Below, piece by piece: positions 58,348-64,000 of a DNA stretch of 64,000 nt; within the stretch, counting starts at the first letter, position 1, and each line of letters opens with the position of its first letter. The notes under the pieces were generated by a model. It saw only the letters and a list, made by a program, of their open reading frames with translations. It was not told where the DNA came from and ran no database searches. Both the position numbers and the translations under genes were made by a program. The stretch lies in the NCBI GenBank assembly GCA_947652605.1, contig OX393579.1, positions 24,077,674 to 24,141,673 on the forward strand. The letters run 5' to 3'. Source of the stretch: Elmis aenea. Its lineage: Eukaryota; Arthropoda; Insecta; Coleoptera; Elmidae.

Positions 58348-59841
58348 CAGGGATGGAATAACGTTTTAAATCGTTACGTTATTGTATAACGTTATTTATT
58401 ATTTGTTTTCGTTACATAACGTTATAAATAACGTTAAAAAAATGAATTGTTATGTTATATAACGTTATATAACGTTACATAAATTATAATATACAGGGTG
58501 TTTTTAAATAATGCGAAAAAATTCGGGAGGTGATTCCTTATCGAAAATAAATTGAGGTCTTTTATATAACAATTTTTTCTTAGACGTCTCCTTTCGGAGT
58601 TACACCCCCCTAAAGGGGATCGGTAAAATTAGGTTTTTATTTTATTTCTTAAACTAAGATAAATGTAGGAGAATGATATTTGGTAGATGTTTTGTACTTA
58701 TTAAAAGAATTCCCTTAGTAATATTTTCAATCATCTTCCACCTTCATAGGGGGCTGATGAGTGCGACCCCTGTTGGTTTTTTAATCAGAACTTTTTGGTG
58801 AGTTGAAATTTTGCAATTTAAATTTTTTTTTGTTAGTTTGATTTATTTAAAACCTTTTTTATTCTTTAGTTGTTCTTGTAAATCCTACAATTTTGAGTAA
58901 AAAATTAAATGAGTGAATTTGATGTTTATGTTCATATTGGGTAGAATGGCCGGGCGTTTTAGAGTTCTCGCCGCGTCAACGTCAAAATGAATTACACCCG
59001 TCACTTCTATCCAATATGAACATAAACAGACCATGGTAACCACCAAAATGAATTGTTTTATATTGGAATATTTGATGGTTCATGTTCATTCATATAATTT
59101 TTTACTCAAAAACTGTAGGTTTAACGAGAACAGTTAAAGAATAAAAAAAAATTCTAAATAAATCAAGTTTTCAAAAAAAAAATTGCTCGATTTCAACCCA
59201 TCAAAACGTCCTGATAAAAAAAAAACAACAGGGGTCGCACTTTTCAGCCCCCTGTGAAGGTGGGAGATGATTAAAAATATTACTATGGGAAACCTTTTAA
59301 TGTATAAAACATCTACCGAATATCATTCTCCCACATTTATCCAAATTTGAGAAATAAAATAAAAACCCAATTTTACCGATCCCCTTTAGGAGGGTGTAAC
59401 TCCGAAAGGAAACCCTAAAGGAAAAAAAATATATGAAAGACCCCTCTTAATTTTCGATAAGGAATCACCTCCCGATTTTTTTCGCATTATTTAAGAAATA
59501 TGCTGTATAAAAATAATTTTTATTTGTAACTCTGAAATTATTTTTGGGATCTGTAAATGTAAATTTAAAAAATAGTACAAAATTACGTTGAGATATTTTA
59601 TTTTAATTTTAATTTCTAAAATACAAACAAAATATAATATCTTCAGAAAATAAAAAGATCGCCATATAAAAATTTAATTTATAGAGAATAACGATACAAA
59701 ATAACTTTTAACGAAACGTTATCGGTTATTATAACGTTATATAACGTTATAAAAATATCGTTACGTTATTGTAGGAAAAATTATAATTGAATCGTTATTA
59801 TAACGTTATCGGGTATCGTTATGTTACGTTTTCCATCCCTG
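58348..59841. mobile_element. hAT element with ATAACGTTAT arrays, hosting a nested hairpin element
   Basis: Exact 8-bp duplications GTACTAAC at 58340-58347 and 59842-59849; ends cagggatgg and ccatccctg. Subterminal regions are packed with the palindromic word ataacgttat on both sides. Without the nested 1.02-kb element it would be about 470 bp, a non-autonomous hAT. Confidence 0.9.
58490..59509. mobile_element. 1.02-kb hairpin element, copy 2
   Basis: Starts atacagggtgtttttaaata, ends ttatttaagaaatatgctgt; same arms as 27864-28922 (tagacgtctcctttcggagt, gtgcgacccctgttg, ttatgttcatattgggtaga). Inserted within the hAT element's left ATAACGTTAT part, so younger than it. Confidence 0.85.
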
Positions 59842-59849
59842 GTACTAAC

Positions 59850-60430
59850 AACAAATTGGTCTTAGAATAGTATGCAAATACGTTCTTCATACTTCACACT
59901 GCGTATGCCGAAAGTACAAATCACTGCAGTAATACCAGGGCATAATCAAAACAAAACGTTACAAAAATTGCAATGATAGTGGGATAGTGCTAGAACCGTG
60001 TAAAATGTGTAACATAAACCTGCATGTAGTAGTAAAATTTTATAGGTAGTTAAATAGTACGTGTTCAATGTTACGACTACATACGTTAGCTTGAAATTTG
60101 CAATACTTTAGCTGCAGTTGTTTAGAATCGTATTTATTGTTAACAACAAAACGACAGTAAATCTTGACAGCGGAGTGTGTTGTAATACCTAGATGAGTTG
60201 ATTGATGTGTAGTTTAACAAAAGCCTAGTAAAGTTGTATGTATTACGCGTTCGTAATAGTACAGTAATAATACATTACAATAGGTAACTGACCGAATTAT
60301 ATTCTTATCTATACCGCTAGGTATTGCTGATTGTAAGTTTTAAACTTTTCCAATTTTAAAACGATTAGGTAAGCAGGTAGCTTTATGCAGAAATATGATT
60401 TATTTATAAGTATTTTGTGATTTAAGTGAT
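59850..60430. other. Non-coding stretch
   Basis: No repeat recognised; may hold upstream regulatory sequence of the possible THAP exon at 60589, but no motif beyond that is claimed. Confidence 0.35.
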
Positions 60431-60433
60431 TCA

Positions 60434-60549
60434 TGTTGCATGCATTGAATAAAAAGATAAAGGAAGGAGCTTTTAATACTATACTGCAGCGTTTCAGCGG
60501 CGACGGAAATGACGACATAGATAGCCTCTGATGGCGGCCGGTGTTGACA
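60434..60549 (+). promoter_or_regulatory. Possible promoter/5' UTR with YY1-type word, present as an inverted partner
   Basis: gatggcggccgg at 60530-60541 resembles the AAGATGGCGGC motif found close to many animal transcription starts. The stretch aataaaaagataaaggaagg to tagcctctgatggcgg recurs inverted at 62695-62790 (ccgccatattgagaggcta, ccttcctttatctttttatt). Either terminal repeats of an element or an inverted copy of a gene's 5' region. Confidence 0.35.
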
Positions 60550-60588
60550 GGTGAAACAGTTGGAGATATTTTAGTTTTGTGTACTACA

Positions 60589-60659
60589 ATGGTTAGTTGT
60601 AAATCTTGTAGTTGTAGTAGGTCCAAAAATGTTAAAGATAAAAAGATTACGTTTCATAG
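60589..60659 (+). CDS. Possible first exon of a THAP-domain gene (24 codons)
   Basis: ATG followed by VSCKSCSCSRSKNVKDKKIT, then FH and a split Arg codon at a perfect gtaagt donor. The M-x-x-C-x(2-5)-C...x-FH-x spacing is the start of the C2CH zinc-binding THAP domain, whose family often has an exon break just after FH. The remaining THAP half (FP..., Cys and His ligands) was not found before the window end. A hAT element is inserted 286 bp downstream, which would lie in the first intron. It could also belong to a THAP-bearing transposon. Confidence 0.45.
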
Positions 60660-60742
60660 GTAAGTAGACATTATTATTTTGTAGTGTAATCGTAATCACG
60701 TATTGAAAATTTGATGTGGTCTGTCAAAATGGTATGTCATAT

Positions 60743-60938
60743 CAGTGGCGTGCATTTGTGTACAGCATATTTTTTAACTCTCATAATAAACAATCCAAAT
60801 ATTGAAATATGCTGTCGTTTTTTTTAATTGCCTTAATCACGAAACAAGAAATAAATAAGTAAATAACAGGCTCAACTCAAAACAAAGCAAATATTTACAT
60901 TAATCAATACATATTTAAAAATGTTAGATACGCCACTG
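60743..60938. mobile_element. Possible hAT-type MITE, CAGTGGCGT ends
   Basis: cagtggcgtgc on the left and tacgccactg on the right are inverted ends 196 bp apart. No matching 8-bp flanks, so weak. Confidence 0.35.
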
Positions 60939-60945
60939 AGAAGCG

Positions 60946-62685
60946 CAGGGACGGCTCTAGGGTAGTCGGCGCCCTGCTGCGAAGTACTCTTATAGCGCCC
61001 CCCCCCCCCTATATATATTTAAAGACAAAAGTGGCTAATTTTCGGGCAATAAAAATAATAAAAATATAATATTGTTATTAATAAATTAATTTAATATAAA
61101 TCTTTATAGAGTACCTATGTAATGGAACTAACTACATAAGTAGGTACTAAGTAGTATACTTAAAACTTAAAACAAAACGGATGTACTCTTATTATAAATT
61201 CTTAAATTCTTAACAAAATAAAATTTATAAGCAAACATAATATTAAAATTTTACTTTTCTGGCTTTTATGCTAGCAAATTTATCAATAATTTCTTTATTT
61301 ATTTATAAAAAATTCGTAGAACAATGGTTACATTTTCAAATACACACTCCAAATTGTTGGCACAAATAAAATTTAATATGTCAATTGTATCTGAATAAGT
61401 ATTAAGATCTACAAAGTCACCAAAAAACCTTTAATTCATCAAATAATTCTAATGCACTTATATCCTTGTCTGTACCATCCGTAAGCATACTTCCGATATC
61501 GTTACAATGTTTTCTAAAAATTTCTTTGTCCATATTTTTCATCTCTTTGATATCGTAAAAAAATTAAAATTATCATTGTGATTTTTAAGTTGGCTAAATC
61601 TTTCTTCTAAAGAGTTCAGTACTGTAGTATTTAAAATAACATTGAAAAAAAGATATTTTAAATTTATCTTTAGGACCAATCGGTGTTTCATCGGCAGATT
61701 CTTAACTAAATTGTTTCTTTATATTCCGCCTTCGTACATTTTTTGACGGAATAAATTTTGGTGCAATTTCTAACTCTGTAGCTAGTTCTTTTGCAGATTC
61801 TAAAATTTCATTAAAACCTTTATCTGTTCTTAATTCCTTTATGAAACATATTAATTCGTCTAATGCAACTAATGCACTTTTTAAATGCTGCTTAACACCT
61901 TGTAACATTTTACTTACCACATTTAATCTGTTAAATACTTCATACTTTAAAATAGAACAAATAAATTTAAAATTTTTCATTTTTTTAGCTAAACTTTGTG
62001 CCTCATGTCGACTTTGTAGTCGTTATTATTATTATCATCAAAAATGTCTATTAATGCGTCGTATATTTTCGTATCTTAATGGTCGCAGTGCTTCAACTCT
62101 AGATTCCAATCTAGTTGCAGATGAAGGTTTTAATGTTAATTATTTTAATGAATTCTTTTTTAAAATGTCCCACCTTTTAGTAGAACTACTAAAAAAAAAT
62201 TAAAGTTCTTGAATAAAGCCAAAAAAAAACTAATTGTTTCGACATTCATTTTTGCGGCATCATTCACAACTAAATTCAACGAATGCGCGGGCACGGAATA
62301 AAGAAAGCCCTGGGATTTAAATTTTGAATATGCTTTTAAAGTCCTTTATTTTTACCTGTCATATTTACGCCGTTATCGTAGCCTTGTCCTCTCATATCAC
62401 TTATATTTAAATTGAAATCACAGAGCTTTGCCCACTCTCTGATTAGCCGAGTTCTGTGTTGGCGCGCGGTTCAAATTTAGCCTCATCCATACTGGCACGT
62501 GTTTTAAATTTATTTTTATACTAGCTTATTTAAAATAAAATTCATTTTGACATTAAATTTGGTTGACATTTTAAAATTTTAAAAACAGCACACATTTTAT
62601 TTAAATAAATATTCTTGTAAGGCGCCCCCTTAAGGGGGCGCCCTGATGCTGTGCATCACTTGCATCATGCCTTGGGCCGGCCCTG
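60946..62685 (-). mobile_element. Decayed hAT element, 1.74 kb, ZMYM1/DUF4371-type
   Basis: Exact 8-bp duplications GAGAAGCG at 60938-60945 and 62686-62693. Ends cagggacggctctaggg and ccttgggccggccctg are imperfect inverted repeats like those of the CAGGGCCGGCGC MITEs. The inside is a broken minus-strand transposase (separate entry). Confidence 0.92.
61243..62470 (-). pseudogene. hAT transposase remnant (DUF4371 / ZMYM1-like)
   Basis: Reading down the minus strand: SDMRGQGYDNGVNMTGKNKG (the catalytic-core DIRGQGYDNGANM block), an in-frame TAA, NPRAFFIPC, a frameshift, HSLNLVVNDAAKMNVETI, then the 92-aa open piece 61980-61702 (ICSILKYEVFNRLNVVSKML), then EERFSQLKN..., and at the end NVTIVLRIFYK followed at once by NKEIIDKFASIKARKVKF and TAA. 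The block with ASAERSFSKLK that normally stands between the last two, the hAT dimerisation region, is deleted. The N-terminus is also missing. Dead but well preserved. Confidence 0.88.
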
Positions 62686-62693
62686 GAGAAGCG

Positions 62694-62794
62694 GAAACAT
62701 GCATCCGCCATATTGAGAGGCTAACCTGTACGCCTTAGTATCGCTATAACGCTCCTTCCTTTATCTTTTTATTCAATGGTTGCATGCAGGGGTG
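62694..62794 (-). repeat. Inverted copy of the 60434-60549 sequence
   Basis: About 95 bases complementary to 60434-60549 with substitutions and a small deletion; includes atccgccatattgagagg and gctccttcctttatcttttt. Confidence 0.7.
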
Positions 62795-63120
62795 CATAGT
62801 CGGAGTCGGGAGTCGAAGAGTTGTAGCATTTTGAAGAAGTCGGGAGGCATAAACACTTTTTATAGGGGATAAGAATAGAAACAAAACGAAAAGAAAATAA
62901 CGATGTTAACCGAACTTTTTTAAAGAACGGAAACAAGGACGACATGGTTTTTTGTTCAAGAACGAAAACGAAAATGATAATATTCAATACGCTTTTAACA
63001 GGTTTTCTTAATGGTCTCCTGTGTAGTGAAAGGAGTCGGGAGTCTAGGGAGTCGGAATCGGTTTAAAAAAATATCGACCCGGGAGTTGTTTATTTTTCTG
63101 CCGACTCCCAATTCCTCGTT
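62795..63120. repeat. Dispersed repeat with GGAGTCGG words, copy 2
   Basis: gtgcatagtcggagtcggga at the left and ccgactcccaattcctcg at the right; internal stretch ggtctcctgtgtagtgaaag matches 1480-1512. Same family as 1361-1612, fuller here; inverted AGTCGG/CCGACT words at both ends suggest a MITE. Confidence 0.6.
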
Positions 63121-63121
63121 G

Positions 63122-64000
63122 CAGTGGCGGATTTATGATTTTGCCGCGTGTAAGCTAAGAGTTTTTTGATGCCCTATAAATTTTTATAAACAGCGTCATT
63201 CAAAAAGTCTGCAACAACAGAAAAAAATTTAATATAAATTACTCATAAAATTTTATTTTTGATAAAACTTGTGGCATGATCTAAAACTAATTTTAAGGGG
63301 AAAAAATTTCAATAAAATATCACGTAACACTAGATTTTGCTATTTTAGAAATATTCACAAGAGTAATGTGCCCTTATTTTAAGAGTAACAAATAAAGTTA
63401 ATAAGACCATAATATGAAAATGTTAAAATTCCAATTTTTATTTTTGTACTAATTTTAATAATTTAAAACGTTGGCAATAAATGGAAAAGTTTTTTATTAT
63501 CCATATCTCAGAAAATGTTATTCCTAAAAAAGTTGGTGCATAAGCATAACCTAAAACTCATTTTAATATGAAAAGTAGTCTAATAAAAATTCATGACGCT
63601 AGATTAAAAATGTTCGCAAGAATATTTTAAGTTTTAAATACATTTTAGAGGAAAAATGTTTCACTTTAATAGTAATATCTACTAAATATTAAATATCGTC
63701 TTCCTTAAATATATTTTTTTAAATTCTTAAAATAAGAGCACTTTACTCTTGCGAATATTTCCAAAATCGTTAAAATCTAGTTTCACATGGATTTTTATTA
63801 AACTTCTTTTATCTAAAAATGAGTTTTAGGCCATGAACCTACTTTTTTCAAAAATCAAATTTTTTGACAAATCGGTAGTAATTTGTGCTGCCCGGGCCGA
63901 TTCCTGAGTTTGCCGCCCCTATCAATACACGTCAACAGTTGACAACAGACGTGGACCGTCTACGTGTAGGAACAAACATTGTTTTTGTTGTAAAGTAATA
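63122..64000. repeat. hAT-like CAGTGGCGG end and AT-rich repeat to window end
   Basis: cagtggcggatttatgattt is a common hAT MITE start; gagtttgccgcccc near 63.9 kb could be the opposite subterminal region (gcggcaaa against ttgccgc). The part 63700-63800 is related to 5385-5480. No gene recognised. Confidence 0.4.

Overview
The window is animal nuclear DNA, very AT-rich, with one spliced gene set in a dense mass of transposon remains. The gene is Camta, the calmodulin-binding transcription activator. The protein style, the short AT-rich introns, and the mix of elements with TATACAGGGTG-type ends, hAT, piggyBac, Tc1/mariner/Tigger, a tRNA-derived SINE and RT non-LTR elements all suggest an insect. 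A beetle is my best guess, but nothing here proves the order.

Layout. 1-18.6 kb: no host exon recognised; probably the upstream Camta intron, or partly intergenic. It is filled with a broken mariner, a non-LTR retrotransposon, a Tigger-like transposase, a 726-bp inverted-repeat element with 9-bp duplications, several MITEs, and a SINE nested in a 3-bp-TSD element. 18.6-33.8 kb: sixteen Camta coding exons on the + strand, reading without a break for 1368 codons (end of the CG-1 DNA-binding domain, TIG domain, ankyrin repeats, IQ motifs, stop). The start of the CG-1 domain is not in the window. The introns hold a MITE pair, a 1.06-kb hairpin element, an antisense Tc1 fossil, a LINE tail and an 810-bp hairpin element. 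33.8-37.9 kb: repeat-poor sequence with several poly(A) signals, probably a long Camta 3' UTR. 37.9-64 kb: intergenic or belonging to unseen genes. It holds a 2.2-kb piggyBac-like element with a TTAA duplication, a 1.2-kb hairpin element, a LINE split by a hAT MITE, a 1.5-kb hAT element with another hairpin inside, and a 1.74-kb decayed hAT element. A possible THAP-domain first exon lies near 60.6 kb.

The protein-coding content is mainly Camta. Its product is expected to bind DNA through CG-1, respond to Ca2+/calmodulin through the IQ motifs, and act in the nucleus. The remaining sequence is best read as layers of transposition. At least five insertions keep exact 8-bp duplications (hAT type), so the order of nesting can be read directly. 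No CRISPR array, operon, rRNA or functional tRNA gene was seen. All domain and family calls are from reading, not from searches.
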